A stretch of DNA of 64,000 nt from Guyanagaster necrorhizus (GCF_019112545.1 NW_025064895.1:1098375-1162374); one strand, 5' to 3'. Numbered from the stretch's first letter, positions 34,549 to 47,377 are shown. Notes: generated by a model from the letters alone, not told the origin. Numbers and translations: made by a program.

Positions 34549-37500
34549 ATGGAGATCCTCCAGAATCGTATCGACTCGTTTACGCGTTCAAAGCGCGTAA
34601 AAAATGGCCAGAAAACAACCGTTGCACTCAAATGGCCCCATCCGTCCGCCTTCCAGGCGAATCCAGAGACGTTGGCAGAGGCTGGTTTCTATTACGACCC
34701 CAGCCCAGAGGACAGGGACAGTGTTACCTGCTACATGTGCAGCAAGCAGCTCAGCGAATGGGACAGTGATGATGACCCGTTCGATATTCACTATCGCAAA
34801 TGTGCAAAGACTTGTTCTTGGGCAGTGGTCCGATGTGGTTTGCGAAATGATGTAGACAATCAGGGAAGGTAAGGATAAATGGGGCGCTGTTGTCGTTTTT
34901 GCAGCTGAACCCTTCACAGATTTGTGTCCCAGAATAAGAATCGCCTGCCTCTATCCAAGGCGATGGAGAAGGCTCGACTTGACACCTTTACCTTCGACGA
35001 TGGCTGGCCTCACGATAGTACCAAGAACGGATGCACCTCGAAGAAAGTACGAATTCACGCATACCAGCGTCCACACTCATTAATCCTTAATTTCTCACAG
35101 ATGGCGCGTGCTGGCTTCATATACATGCCCCAAGAACCGGGGGACGATCTTGCTACGTGCTTATATTGCGGCGTCTCCTTGAGTGGATGGGATGATGATG
35201 ATGATCCATGGTGCGTCTTCCCTTCTTTTCTCTCGTTCTTATTCTCATATATTCTATAGGGAAGAACATCTGAAGCGAGTCAAGAAGGCCAATGGCAACT
35301 GCCCCATCTTTGCCGACCTTTCCCCAGCTCCCAAGCCACCCCCCAAATCGAAATCCAAGAGCAAACATAATGATGTGATTATGCCTACGAAGGGCTTCGA
35401 TGGCGCAGAAAACTCTTCCGATGTCTCCTCCATGCCTGAGAGCAGCCGTGTTGCCAAGACGCCGCGTAAACCTCGAGCCACTGGGAAGGGCGCCAAAACT
35501 CCGGGCACCCGTTCACAAGCCTCATCTAAAGCCAGTCGTCGCTCTGCACATACAGGAGAGGCATATACAGAAGAGGACGATGAAGACGATGCCATGACCG
35601 CTCCTCTCCCACCACCTCGGATCCGAAAGGCTTCGACTAGATCGCGTTCGGCCTCCCGCGCCCCGTCGGTCGATGATGATTCCCTCCGCAAATCATCGAA
35701 ATCGAGATCCAAGTCAAAGGCTGTCGCTGAAACCGAGGGGAAGGAGGACGACGACCCAGAACCCCCTCCTCTCAAGCCCTCAAGATCAAAATCAAAATCT
35801 CGGGCGGTTGAGGATGAGGTGCCATTAGGGAGAAGTACAACACGTAAACCGTCGGTAAAAACCAAGACGAAAGCTGCCGGCTATTCCACAGCCGATGAAA
35901 CGAGATCCAAACCGAACGACATATCTGAAACGGAGGAGGAAGAGAGCGAAATTGGTCTCCCGCCTCCTAAGCCCTCGAGATCCAAGTCAAAGTCACGAGC
36001 GGTTAGGGAACGTGAGGTGGATGAGGATGAAATACCTCTGGCGAAAAGCACTACCCGCAAACCGTCATCCAGGGCGCCGGCCAGAACTCTATCACCACAG
36101 GATCTGAACGATGATGCGCCGGTCAAGAAACCACCTTCCAGAGCGACGAAACCATCGCGGTCTAAACCCCTCCCCCCTCCTCCAGATACGCAGTCGGAAG
36201 ATGAAGCGGTGCTCGCAAAGAAGGCATTTTCTAGATCGACTCGATCCAAAGCAAAGCTACCCCTGCGGGACGACGAATCCGTTCTGGAACCACCAACCAA
36301 AGGTTCGTCTAGGTCAACTCGACATAAGGGACAACCACCTTCAGATAGTCAGCTAGAAGATGAGTTCTCCGCACCAGCCATCTCAGAATTCAACTCAAAT
36401 AAGCCTCTATCTAAACCTACATCGAAGGTGCAACCGAAGCTTACTTCCACTCAGAAGGCTGACCCAGGAGTGGTGGAGTTGCAGTCGGAGGAAGACATGA
36501 GTCAATATGTTCCTCCAAAGACTCCTGCGCCGTCGAAGAAAGCCTCCAAACCACGAGTCAAGTCGAAGCCCACTCCAGCAGAGGGTCCTCAGGGTTCTGA
36601 CGTCGACGATGCAGTCACGGCCCCAGCCCCCTCGCATGCCCGAAAGCCCTCTAAATCGCAGGCCACGAAAGTCAAAGCCAATGAAGTCGGGCCGGAGGCA
36701 CCTTCTGCCCTTCGTTGTGGAGAAAAACCTTCGTCTCCCGAGGGGCATTCCTCCTCATCCCGGCAACCACCTGGACCCAGAAACAATGACCTTTCAGGGC
36801 CTGATGAAGACGTAATCATGGAGGAAATACATGGGCGCTCCCAAATGAAACTGAACGGCAGCAGCGCTCGCTATAATGTTCCTCACGTGGCCTCATATTC
36901 AGGGAATGCACACCGTGTGAAGGCGAAAACTTCTCAGCATGAAGCCGAACGTAACCTCGCTTCCAATACACAATCATCCTCCCATGTCAGCCAAAGTGGC
37001 ACAACAAGCGATGTAGAACGGAGCGAGATAGATGCAGGGTTAAAACTGGTAGAGATTTCATCGGAGGAAGAAGATGAAAAAGGACCACTGCCTCAGAAAC
37101 CCAAACCATCCCACTCGAAGGGGAAAGGAAAAGGCAAGGCAAAGGCGGCGACGGTGGATATCTCGTCCGAAATACACCATCAGACCCCAGAAGAAACACA
37201 ACCACAGGCGCCGGATGTGCGAATGGATGACACAAACGAGGGCAATTCAATGCTCGACATAGAGACACAGCCGTTGACCCCTCCTCGTTCTCCACCTCGT
37301 TCCGTCCCGCTGTCTCCTCCATCAATAAATACTGACCCTCAGCACGACAGTAGTCAATCCTTGGATGCTGGTTTCCAGTTCTTGCCTCCTCTCGCGTTGG
37401 AATCGTTTGTTCCGCTTGAAAGCCTTACGGAAGCTGAGTTGTCGATGACTGTTGAGGAGTGGATCAGATACCAGATGGGTGTTGAATACGAAAAATTCAA

Positions 37501-37576
37501 GCAGGATGGTGAGCGGGAATTAGCCGCTTTCGAGAGGAAGGCGGAGGAAGTCAGAAAAGCCATTGAGGCACTGTGA
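34549..37576 (+). CDS. BIR1: BIR-domain protein (BIR1/survivin family), two BIR repeats
   Basis: This is a probable chromosomal passenger complex subunit that directs Aurora kinase to centromeres. The ATG at 34549 gives MEILQNRIDSFTRSKR. BIR 1 follows (KWPHPSAFQANPETLAEAGFYY; CYMCSKQLSEWDSDDDPF then H and C as zinc ligands). BIR 2 spans two introns (TFDDGWPHD, MARAGFIYMPQEPGDDLATC, CLYCGVSLSGWDDDDDPW, EEHLKR...C). A disordered basic tail of some 700 residues in one exon carries repeated PSRSKSKSRAV and STTRKPS motifs. The C-terminus folds into a probable helix (LSMTVEEWIRYQMGVEYEKF then ERELAAFERKAEEVRKA), which fits the family's INCENP/borealin-binding end. Total is about 950 residues, stop at 37574-37576. 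Long tails with two BIRs are typical of fungal Bir1. Confidence 0.9.
35775..36070 (+). repeat. Internal coding repeat of basic PSRSKSKSRAV unit
   Basis: Two imperfect copies start near 35775 and 35968. Each reads KPSRSKSKSRAV, then an acidic spacer, then STTRKPS. Shorter echoes (ATKPSRSK, FSRSTRSKAK, SSRSTRHKG) continue downstream. The copies look like diverged duplications within the disordered tail. Confidence 0.75.
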
Positions 37577-39850
37577 GCGCGGTGCTTTCTTTTTTTCCCC
37601 ACTTTTCCTTTTATTTTCTAAGTACACAATAGACCTTAACTCGCGCATGGACTTTCTGACGCTATTATTATGGTCGATTTGCTTGTTCACGATCGATATA
37701 CTCTTTGATCCAAATGACTTCTCTACTTACATGTATCTGCGAGTCAAAGGTCAAACCTTTCGTAGTTTGCACGATCCATTGGCCATCGCAATGCATATTT
37801 ATACTGACTCTATATCGCAACTCGACCATTCATTCAGACCTGTAATCACGAGAACTCACAACGCCAGTTTAAGTATCCGTGCTGGATTCAACTGAATATC
37901 TCTCGTCCTATTGTATCGCACTTGTCCGATTCGGAAGAGTTTCATGGCTGGACATAGACTATATAACATGGAACGACTACCGAGTCGGAGCTAACGTAAT
38001 TAGGTCTTGTGGCGAGTCTGGAGTTATCCCAAACGCGGATAGGCCAGCGCTGTATTGACCAGGACCATGACGATGGCAAGCCAAATCTGACGTACTTACT
38101 TACTGGACGTCGCAGCCGGCAGCAAAATGCAGCAATTAGAGCAGGGTGACTCAATTACATCCCCTGATTCCTTGATTGAATATTCGAGATTTTTGCCTTC
38201 TCAAGGTCGACGCCACTCAAGGTCGAGGCCCGTAATGCAAGATGCTTCCCTCATGTTTCAACGTACCGTGCATGCTTTGAGCTGTCTTTGAAGCACGATC
38301 ACGTTCGCAGGTTTCTGTCACTGCCAATTGCTGTCATCGGGAAATTAAACCTTCATTGGCACAAGACGGTCAACGTTACGAGAAGAGATTCTTCACTAAT
38401 GAACACACCATTACTTTCTGATATATCACCTCATGCAGTCGGATGTTGTGAGTGAGAGCTCCTAGGGCGCTAAAACTAAAAGACATGTGCTTCAAATACC
38501 TGTCTTATCGTAGATCAATGAAGGTGAGTTATTATACAAACACCCGGTCCTGTCAGCTGTAGGAAATTTCACATCATAACAAGTTATCTGAAGTATTTGC
38601 GCGTATGGGCTACTATATTTCTTACATCCTCCAATCAAAGAAAGATGCCGCTGTTTATGGCCCCTTAAAGTCACGTCACGTCACATCCAACTTTTTGCTT
38701 TCAATGTATGACTCGTTCTGGACCCGCAGCCAGTCAATAGACACCTATACCCTCATTGGCCGATGGGCTAACTGGAGTCTGTGATTTTCTGAGGATGAGC
38801 CGTTTCCCTGGGCCAGTTATGCTAGTAGTGACCTATTGAACTTCGCCGAATCGACGTAGCCGAGGGTACCAACCGCCTCCGCCTACCCACGGCTCAATCG
38901 CACTTTTCAGAGGACTGATCGCACTCATTTCGTGGGCGTCATTTTTCTCACATTATCGATACCGATCAGGTCAGCCGGCTGATCAGATTATAAAAATTAG
39001 AGCTCGAGGTACCCGTTACTACTCCTCTGTATACTCCCAAGGAACCCAGCTCAAAAAACACACGTAGGAAAATCCATCATATCGGACGCGTGCGACCGGA
39101 GCCCCCAGTTTAGACTGTTTGATCAGTCCCAAAACTGTGCTCCTCGCGGTTCTGTATGTAAACGAAACAGATGACGCCACATGATGAAGGGCAAAGGAGA
39201 TTAGGAACGGACCCAATGTTTGTTCAGAACACCCGTGAATGAAGGCATGGCTATGTGGTTAATTTTAAGATAGAATCTGATGTAATGGTGTTACAGAAAG
39301 AGATGCACCAAATGTGCGATTTTATCGACCGCGGAGTCGGGCCGCCGCTTGTTGTCTCCGTTTGTTTCGTATGTCGATTTGGTTTCCAAGTTGGTATCTG
39401 CATCGCCATGAAATATGTCTGCCACCTCTGCAGAAGGTATGGAACATCCGAAATTTAACGCTTACCACGTCCACATCGTGAGAGGGGACTGGTGCTGGTT
39501 CGTAATTGTAACGACTTGTTTGCATCGACCTTGATCTAGCTTTGTGCCAGCGCGGCTTTCCCAAAGGCACCGCTGTCCACACGGAACAGTAAATCTTGTG
39601 CAATTCGTGCATTCCTGCTCCTTAAAAGCCCAATTCTGACGGAGACTGGACTTCTCCATCCGTAGCAACTTCTCTGTTACTGTCACCTTTATCGAGTTTC
39701 TCCTTTCTTCCAGTGCCTCGTGTTCGTGCTGTATGGTGCATGACCGTCGAGTCGTTCTCTGGTCGCATCCCTGGTCCTGTCGACGCTAGATCTTCCTGTT
39801 GGTGTCCAGCCTTCAATCCTTTGCTTCGCGCTAATCATGCTCCTAAGGCC
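37577..39850. other. Intergenic region of 2.3 kb
   Basis: No coding gene is supported. The overlapping repeat CACGTCACGTCACATC occurs near 38675-38690, and a local duplication of ACTCAAGGTCGA occurs near 38200-38230. The promoter of the F-box gene should lie at the right end. Confidence 0.45.
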
Positions 39851-41438
39851 ATGCCATTTTTAGATTTACCTGTGGACCTCTTTCTGGCTGTTTTTCGCTT
39901 CCTCAGTCTTGACGACATTCTGAGGATAAGACGGGTAGATCAATTGATTTCCTAATTACAATCGCCGATATAGATTTCAATTACTTGTAGGTCTGCAGGT
40001 ACTTGCACGAGCTTTGTAGGCTTCCTAGCGTCTGGCATCTCCTTCTTCGCACACAAATCATAACGCAGAGTATCCCTTTCCCTTCAGGCCCTCCGGGATG
40101 GCTTAATAACCTAGGGGCAGGGAAGCTCGAAGGCCTCGTTGTCCGCGCTGTTCGATCCCGCCGCAACTGGACTTCGCCGTCGCCTCGCGCCACGAGGCAG
40201 CTGGAAATTAGTATCGGGCCGACTAGATTACCTGCCCAGGAAAGACGGGTTATCGCCCTCAAATTTTTAACTCGTGGCCCACACTCCTACATTCTGTCCG
40301 CCGCCCTCAGTATTCATGCGCGGCCGAATCCTGCCCAGCTCTCTATCGAGTGCTGGGATATCAACCGCACCCCCTTCTGCATCGCGAGGCGTCAAGGGCC
40401 ATGGCTAGGTGGATGTGCCTTCAATAAAGATGCTTCTTATCCACCTTCAGTCGCGGTTAAAGGCCAAGATTCTAGGTACGCTGTTTTTCTTCGTCGCTTT
40501 CGGTGACGCTTACCCCTTAGCATAGTCTTCAGGTGTTTTCCATCTCTACCACGGCCCATAACCCCAGCGCCGCCTTCGCTACCATCGCCAGGATGCCTGG
40601 CCCCGTACACGAGCTCCTTGCATTCTCAGGCTCCATCGTCCTGATACGCAATCATAATGATCAACTCTTCGTCTGCGACGTACGCCGTGTGGGACACCGC
40701 ATGGAACTTGTCAGGCCTCCCCTCCCGCCTCCTCAAGCCGCACAACCAACTCAGGTATGTAACAATGCAGCCGAATCGGGGTCCTTCTCACTATATGCTT
40801 GGCAGGCTGAAGCATGTTTTGAAACCCTTATTTTCAACGACTTTCTAATCATCCTGCGATCCAGGTTCCTTGCGATCTACTCCCTCCATTTATTCCGTCA
40901 GGCAACGACGAGCCGAGGCGTCCTTCATCCCTTGGCACATCACGTTTGGCAATGGAGTGTCGACTCTGGTCGTCTGGCCTTCCACACTTCCTACGCACGG
41001 GGTCCCCAGCCCATCAGCGTTTTAATCAGATTCGCGAGCTCATTCCCTTGGCCTACGAATATGCTCAATCACTTCGTTATATATCCCAACCCTCCAGGGT
41101 CACACTTGCTCTACGACTTCACTCCGATTCAAGTGCAGAGCATATCTGCACCATTACGGCTTTTTGCTCTAACTGACATGGCCATCGGGGAGTATAATAC
41201 GGCGGTGTGGTTGGACACGGATACAGAAAGTTATTTCCTACAAGCATCTTCGGGACAAAGACTTGCCGGATGCATACTTAGTCGTGTCAATGAGGGTCGA
41301 GTCACTGACACGAATGCTTCGACTGTCTACAACATGCACGAAGGCGCCAGCTGGACCCGAGTGTCCTTAGATGAGAGAAACGACAAGATAGCAATCGGAA
41401 CGCTAGATGGAAGGATAATTATTTTGGAACTTGCGTAA
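39851..41438 (+). CDS. F-box protein
   Basis: This is a probable substrate-recruiting subunit of an SCF ubiquitin ligase. The ATG at 39851 opens directly into an F-box: MPFLDLPVDLFLAVFRFLSL, DDILRIRRV, then after a short intron YLHELCRLPSVWHLLLRTQI. The remaining 400 or so residues (WNLL-type strands, LKFLTRGPHSYILSAALS, LIFNDFLIILRSRFLAIYSL, HVWQWSVDSGRLAFHTS, VSLDERNDKIAIGTLDGRII) look like beta-propeller blades. This is common in basidiomycete F-box proteins. Three exons are sufficient, with the last from about 40533 to 41438. Its target is not predictable. Confidence 0.8.
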
Positions 41439-41611
41439 GATAGCTGCACGCTCTCGTTTCACCTGAATTCTTACACTAAATGCAGATGACCCGATATGTC
41501 TGATGTTTTTCATGGTCTGCATATGCTTGCATTGTACGAAGGCACGCCGATGGTTAGTATCATACGTCTTTGATTGACGGCAGATATGGTAATTGAAGAT
41601 TGATGAAAATC

Positions 41612-43056
41612 TCATGGAATAGTAGCAATAAGGACCTTCCTATTAGGGTCAATAATCGAGACCATACACAGAAATGAGGTGCATGTACCGCGGAGGGAGT
41701 AAGTCCGAGCTCCCTTAAAGACTTGGAGAAATCTGAACGAGAAAACGTTTTCCTATCCAGGAGCAGCAGCATGAGGTTTCGGTGTCAAACAACGTAACTG
41801 GTAACTTGCCTCGGGAAGTGTTGGGCAAACATTACCGTTTCAACGTCAACAGATAGCAACTGTGCCGCAAGGAATTCTGCAACCTCACGTAAAGCTAAGG
41901 AGATGAAAGTCAGGTCATGCGATGAGATTATGAATGGCGTACGTACGAGCATCACTCGATAGAGTCGTTGTGTACGGCTGCCCTCCCGAGGACATGCGTA
42001 TTTGTAATCGAGTTTCTTTGAATTCCCTACCTTTAACACCAGATGACGACGCAGCCGCCGGAGCGGGGGAAGTAGCAGGAGCGGTAGTTGATAGATTGTC
42101 AGTGATAGGTTTACCCTCTCGAAGGGCCTTTTCCCTGGCAGCTTTCTCAGCACGAGCTTTCTTGTCGGCCTCAATCTGTGCTTTCACTGCCGCTTTAGCT
42201 TTAGCATCTTCGATCTTATCTGAGCATCAAGGGTGAATAAAAATGTAACAAGCGCAGCGATGATAGGTGAACCTCTTTTTCTTTGTTCCGCCTCCTTTAT
42301 GGCCTCCTTAACCTTGAGTTCCTCTTTGATTTTATTCATGTCCTGTAATCGGTAATAAAACAACGGAAGAAGAACAAAAAAACAGGAATAAATCGGACCT
42401 TGCCTGCTTTTCGACGAATTTTCTCATTCTCCTTGTGTTCGACAGCCTCCTCAACAGCTTTCTTGGCGCGCTTTTCGGACGTCTTTTCCCGGAGTTCAGC
42501 GAGCTTTGCAATCTTTTCTTCCTCCGTAAGGGGCTTGATCTGCTCATAAGGGTGATCATGCGGAGAAGCGAGGATTCCTCAAAGAAGTGGACTCACCTCT
42601 TCTGTGGACTCTTCGAATGCAATATGGCCGCTCTTTTCAGCATGGAAATTGGCGAGAGCTGTATTCCGGAAAGTTTTGCCACACTCTGAACATTTGATAC
42701 TCTGTGTTCATCATTAGGCGGGCAATAATACGACAACACGTCTTGGGTCACACACCTTAGCTTCCAGGCCAGCTAGATTAGCGGTGGCTTCTGCGTCGTC
42801 GTCCTCATCGACGTCCATCGGTGCGGAGCCAGCTGACTCTGATACTGAACCCATATCCGGTATAGGCTGTTCTCCGTGCTCCAATATGTGGTCAATTGCT
42901 GGCTGCAGTCCACGATTTCCCGTCGCCTTGAGCGCCCCTGGAGAGTCGAGTCGCGATCGAAACGAAGTAATCGTGATATTTGGATGAAATTCCCTTACAC
43001 TCGACACGTGCGGCCTCAAATCCCATACCAATAAGACTATCTCTGTCGCTAGGCAT
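41612..43056 (-). CDS. UBA-zinc finger-UBX domain protein (p97/Cdc48 cofactor type)
   Basis: This is a probable Cdc48/p97 adaptor binding ubiquitylated clients. The ATG at 43054-43056 starts a UBA domain (MPSDRDSLIGMGFEAARVEW, ALKATGNRGLQPAIDHIL, EHGEQPIPD). A C2H2-like zinc finger follows (KCSECGKTFRNTALANFHAE ending KSGH). A long charged coiled coil (TEEEKIAKLAELREKTSEKR, AKAAVKAQIEADKKARAEKA) leads to the UBX domain: TRLQIRMSSGGQPYTTTL, LREVAEFLAAQLLS, AQHFPRKTFSRSDFSKSLRE, LGLTPSAVL. The FPR-KTF motif is the Cdc48-binding loop of the family, here split by an intron with a GC donor (41753-41819). Stop at 41612-41614. Architecture fits fungal UBXN1-like proteins. Confidence 0.88.
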
Positions 43057-43415
43057 TGTTGCAAGAAAAGTCGAGGTGTATTCGGTGGCAATGTGATGTG
43101 ATAGTAGAAGGGACGAGTACTAAAGGTCACGTCACAATTTCCTTTTTGAGGTCATCACTAATTACGTTCTGCAGAAAGTCTCGCAATAACGCATCTCAAA
43201 CAGGGTTATTCAAAAATTCTACATATGCATTGCGTGTCATTACCAATTTTCAGACCAAAACCGAGGGAAACGAGAAAACTGACATTCCTTCCACGGCAGA
43301 TAGGACGCGTCGCATCACGTGTAGTTTCGGAGTTTGTCGGAGTTCCAATTTACAGCACTCCAATAAGATATCCTTTGTATTTTTCCTTATCACTATCACG
43401 ATTCAACCGCCCTGC
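43057..43415. promoter_or_regulatory. Bidirectional promoter region (UBX protein / NOPCHAP1-like)
   Basis: This 359-bp gap lies between divergent start codons. It contains GGTCACGTCACAATT near 43121 and GGACGCGTCGC near 43301, either of which could bind bZIP or MBF-type factors. That is inference only. Confidence 0.4.
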
Positions 43416-44160
43416 ATGGACGACACGCACGCTCAAAATCGTGTTGAAAGGTTGGAAGTAGAGGAAGAAGATGCCCGTATAAAAAGAATAGGTACGCTCC
43501 CCTCCCTGCACCGTGAAATCCGTCTGACCTTCGCATAGAGGCCGTAATGCACAAGCTCAATACTGCCTCCGACCCTAGGCCTCCAGCGACCACGGCTAAG
43601 TCTTTTGACTTTGGCGAAAGAAGGACTTTTGCTGTGGACGCCCCAAGCGAACGTGGGCATTCTGATACACCTCCAGTTGCTAAGGCTGACGATATCCGCG
43701 TCCTAGTTCTGTCTCGCGTGCAAGCATTCCTGCCTCAGATGGAGGCATCAAATGCTATTTTGGCGCAGCGTGTTGAGTTAGATCCGAAAAGCGTTAACAT
43801 TGAACATATCACAGAGGGAATGAATCAATACATTGAAATGGTTCGTCGTCATCCAACCCCAGCTATACTGTCTATCTAACTCTGTCTTAGAACCTAGGTC
43901 TTGGAGTCTTTGAACATCATAAAGATGCCCAATCCCAGCAGGGTCTTGACTTTCAGATGGGCTCGTCTTCATCTTCCGAGTCAGACGAAGAGGATTCCTC
44001 GGATACAGATACTGATTCGTCCTCCGAAATTATCACGTCGTTCTTACCTTCCCCGCGTCTAATCAAACCGCTTCCGAAGCGTGGGCTCTCAGGCAACAAA
44101 TCTCCTCGTATTATCGTACTAGGAGGCCAGGAATTTTCAGAGTCTTCGAGTACTTGTTGA
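43416..44160 (+). CDS. NOPCHAP1-like (C12orf45/DUF4598) small acidic protein
   Basis: This is a probable box C/D snoRNP assembly cofactor. Proposed exons 43416-43491, 43539-43840 and 43891-44160 total 648 nt, exactly 216 codons including the stop. The N-terminus is a charged helix (MDDTHAQNRVERLEVEEEDA). A conserved-looking core follows (DDIRVLVLSRVQAFLPQM, EASNAILAQRVELDPKSVNI), then IEMNLGLGVFEHH, a Ser/Asp/Glu-rich stretch (GSSSSSESDEEDSSDTDTD) and a tail with SGNKSPRIIVLGG. The core motif pattern, ending in E-x-NLGLGVF, is what I associate with the NOPCHAP1 family. It is divergent from the UBX gene. Confidence 0.6.
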
Positions 44161-45510
44161 ATCTCTTCCTGGGGTTCGTGTTGTGGTGGGTTGACTGTTT
44201 GATCTTTCTCCATGTAATTCATTTTCCGTTTGTCTGTATGTAGTTCATACTTACTATATAGCCGCGTCAGCTACACCTTCTACTCAATATTTCACTGGAT
44301 CTATGAAATTGGGCTCGCCCTATCTTTCGCTCTCTGACTACGGCCACGCTACTTGCTGCTCTGGATACATACCTTATGGTGTATAAGAGATGACCGCGTC
44401 ATCTAACTCCATTTCAACACGGACTTTATTCACTCAAATCCAATACTTGCGTGGAAACAATCCTGCAGTATGCAAGTCGGATGCTACTTTGCCGGTTTTA
44501 ATGGGGTAGAAAATTGACCTCCAAATATACCCGTCGGACGCGTGTGATCTTCAGGACACGACATGTATGGAGTTCAGAAATACTACGACCGATGCTAGTC
44601 TGACTCTGGACCCGGCGACGAACAGTATAGCTATTTAAAATTGTGATAGTCAGTCCTCGGCACCTCGACTCGTTCCTGGACTGTCCTTGCAACAGCATGA
44701 CCACATACACCGGGTACCACAAGCAATGCATAAATCACGATCGACATCTATTCCGCACGAAATTCATATAAACTTAAATTTCTGAATGGTGTCCTGATGA
44801 TGATAGGATCGGACACTGGGGTGCCGCTCCGTTTCGCGGGACGATGTCCTCCTGTTCAGCAACCTGCCCGAGCTAGAATCTGAGGCCCTCGGGCTCCTTT
44901 CACTGCTAGAGGAACAGTTTCTCTGGGAACAATCAATCGCAATGCTGCGAGGGGTGGTCTAATGGGGCGTGCAGAGACGGAAAGCCGTGTCCAGATGTGC
45001 CATGTGCATCGGTGGGCTTTCGCAGCCGTTGTTTCTTTATGGAAATCGCGACCGTGCAATCTCGATATCGATCCATGTCCGATGGACTTATCTCTCTTTC
45101 ATCGTGACGACCCTGAGGCGACGTTAACCTAAGGCCTGGCGGGCACTGGCCTCTGGGTAATCGGAGGTCATGAATTATGAGTAAGCCCTGTCAGGATTTT
45201 GTGGCCTACTTCAAACACTTTCTGAATATTAGGGTAATTACAAAAAATACATCAGGCTTTCATCTTTCCGATCAACGGACACATTGAAATCAGATGCGCA
45301 TTCACTATATTACAGACAAGAACTAAAAGCAACGGTTTTACAAGGAGGAAGAGTACGACAAGTACTACTCTATGGAAGATGCATTGCAGTACATACACTC
45401 AGTATCAATTATTCCGGCAAGAACAGTGAAAGCACTGAAGGCCATGAGGTATATCCGTGCCATAAGACTCAAAAACGGTTTCCGCCTGAAACTACCGCGA
45501 TTCAAGCAGG
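44161..45510. other. Intergenic region of 1.35 kb
   Basis: The 3' ends of two convergent genes flank this stretch. Short frames on the minus strand (44498-44731, 44856-45059) lack motifs. No RNA gene was recognised. Confidence 0.45.
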
Positions 45511-47377
45511 CTAAGCGCCTCCTGTACTGACCCATCGATTGAAGTTGTCCAGGCTACGAAGTATAATCGTTAGCATCGGAGCCACAGTCAGCGTATACTC
45601 AATCGACATACCCCACTCCCAGTTTCGTGTAAACCTATTACCCAAATGTTGAAGCTTCTCCCATAATTGACTGTCTGATAGCCGCTCCCAATCAATGTCG
45701 TCAGCAAAAGTGAAGTAACGACCGTTTAACCGCGACCGTTCTTGCACCTGGAGAGCAAGGGGGCGTCTAACGTTATCGTAAACTTGCAGGGCCCGCTCGA
45801 TGTTTCCCCTGTGCGTGCCCCGATGTCTCAGGACAGTAGCAAGGATGTAGGCATCCTACGGGTCGTGAGTAAATGTCCATACCTGTGGCGGAAAGTACGA
45901 AACATACTTCAATAGCTTGGCCGGCTCCTGATCCCTGATGGGGACACATTGCATGTGCCTAAAAATGCACGTGAGTTTCTATCCAATTACCACTTTCGAA
46001 TCCTACATACCGCATCACCCAAGAGGGCGACTCTGCCTGAGACGAAAGACTTCATCGGTTTGACTGTATGTACGGCCCACTGAAGGGGTCTGTCAACACA
46101 CTGAGTTAAATGAGTAAGGAGCCCTATGAATTATGGCAGACAGAACCCACAGAAATCAACATGAGAACCTCAGGTTCCCAGGTCTGGAAGTTTGACGCGA
46201 ATGCCGACACATCAGTGGCGCTCATCCATGGTCCGTTGAACTTGGTGCCTTCCAAGTCATGCCTCATTACGAAGGCTACGAAATTGATTGCTCTACCCTG
46301 AGAAATTGGGTATGCGATGACGAACTGGTAAAAATGAGTGAGAGGGTCCCGTGCTAGTAGGAAAACTTTGAAACGTACGCCGTTCTTGCCTAGATACTGC
46401 AGTCAAAAAGGAAATAACATCAGCATGTGTCTCGCACAAGTTGGAACGGCATTCTGAATACGTACTTGCATGGGCGTTGTTAGGACACTGTGGCTTGGAT
46501 TACAGGCTCGAAGCTTTGCAGAAGGAATGAGAGCACGGTACGCGACCTGCCCACTCCAGGATGGATGAATGGCGTCCAGTGCTCGGGCAGCTTCACTCGG
46601 CCGACCTTCCGCTTGGGCCCAGCGGGATCTTTCGTTCAGCAAGGTTGCTCTCACGGAAGATTTTAGGCCATCAGCGCCAATGAGTAGGTCACAAGTCGCT
46701 TTGCTTCCGTCCTCGAAAAGAAGTTCAACGGGGCCAGTAAGATCCTGTGTATAGGTCCGTATACGCTTTTTGAAGAACATCCTCGTGGACGGTGGGAGGT
46801 GGCTGACAAGAACCTGCTGGAAATCGGCTCGGTGGATAGTGATCAAAGTACCTGTAGCATTGATATCAGTACGAAATCAATCAGCTGGAAGAAGATGCCT
46901 TACCATGGGTCACAAGCGTATAGAAATCTACTCCCTTTAGTTGGTCGCTCTTTCGGTATCTGAAAGCTCGTACTGGACGGTGATAATTAAAAAGGCATCT
47001 CGGACAATCGAGTGAACAAGATACCTGGCCCATCTTTCACTTCTGATTCCGTTCGCTTCAGTAGTTCCTGGTCAATGCCGAGTGCCTTAATGACCTTCCA
47101 CGGTCCTGCAATTTTTCAGCGCGGTGATAATTGACATGTGAGCTAAACAGACTTACGAGGGAAAATTCCAATCCCAGCTCCCACTTCAGCCAGTTGAGAT
47201 GCAGATTCGTAGACGTCGACTTGTACGTCCGAGTATTTTGCAAGGGCTAACGCGCATGTCAATCCGCCTATACCTGCGCCGCTGTCCAATAAAAATCCCC
47301 GACGGTTAGTATGCGCGCTTCAGGGAAGTCAAGTACAGGACTTACCAAATAGCTACCCGGAGTCGTGGTTGGTTCAT
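45511..47377 (-). CDS. FAD-dependent aromatic-ring monooxygenase (salicylate hydroxylase-like)
   Basis: This flavoprotein hydroxylase would use NAD(P)H and O2 on an aromatic or related substrate. The ATG at 47375-47377 gives MNQPRLRVAI and, across an intron, the dinucleotide-binding motif CGAGIGGLTCALALA with VDVYESASQLAEVGAGIGIF. Later pieces include ITIHRADFQQVLVSHLPPST, CDLLIGADGLKSSVRATLLN (the DG motif region), WSGQVAYRALIP and FVSGRVALLGDAAHAMCPHQ (the GD FAD-ribityl motif), then GSGAGQAIEDAYILATVL and a helical C-terminus. Stop at 45511-45513. All three group A flavin monooxygenase fingerprints are present. The substrate is unknown. No other catabolic gene clusters with it. Confidence 0.85.
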
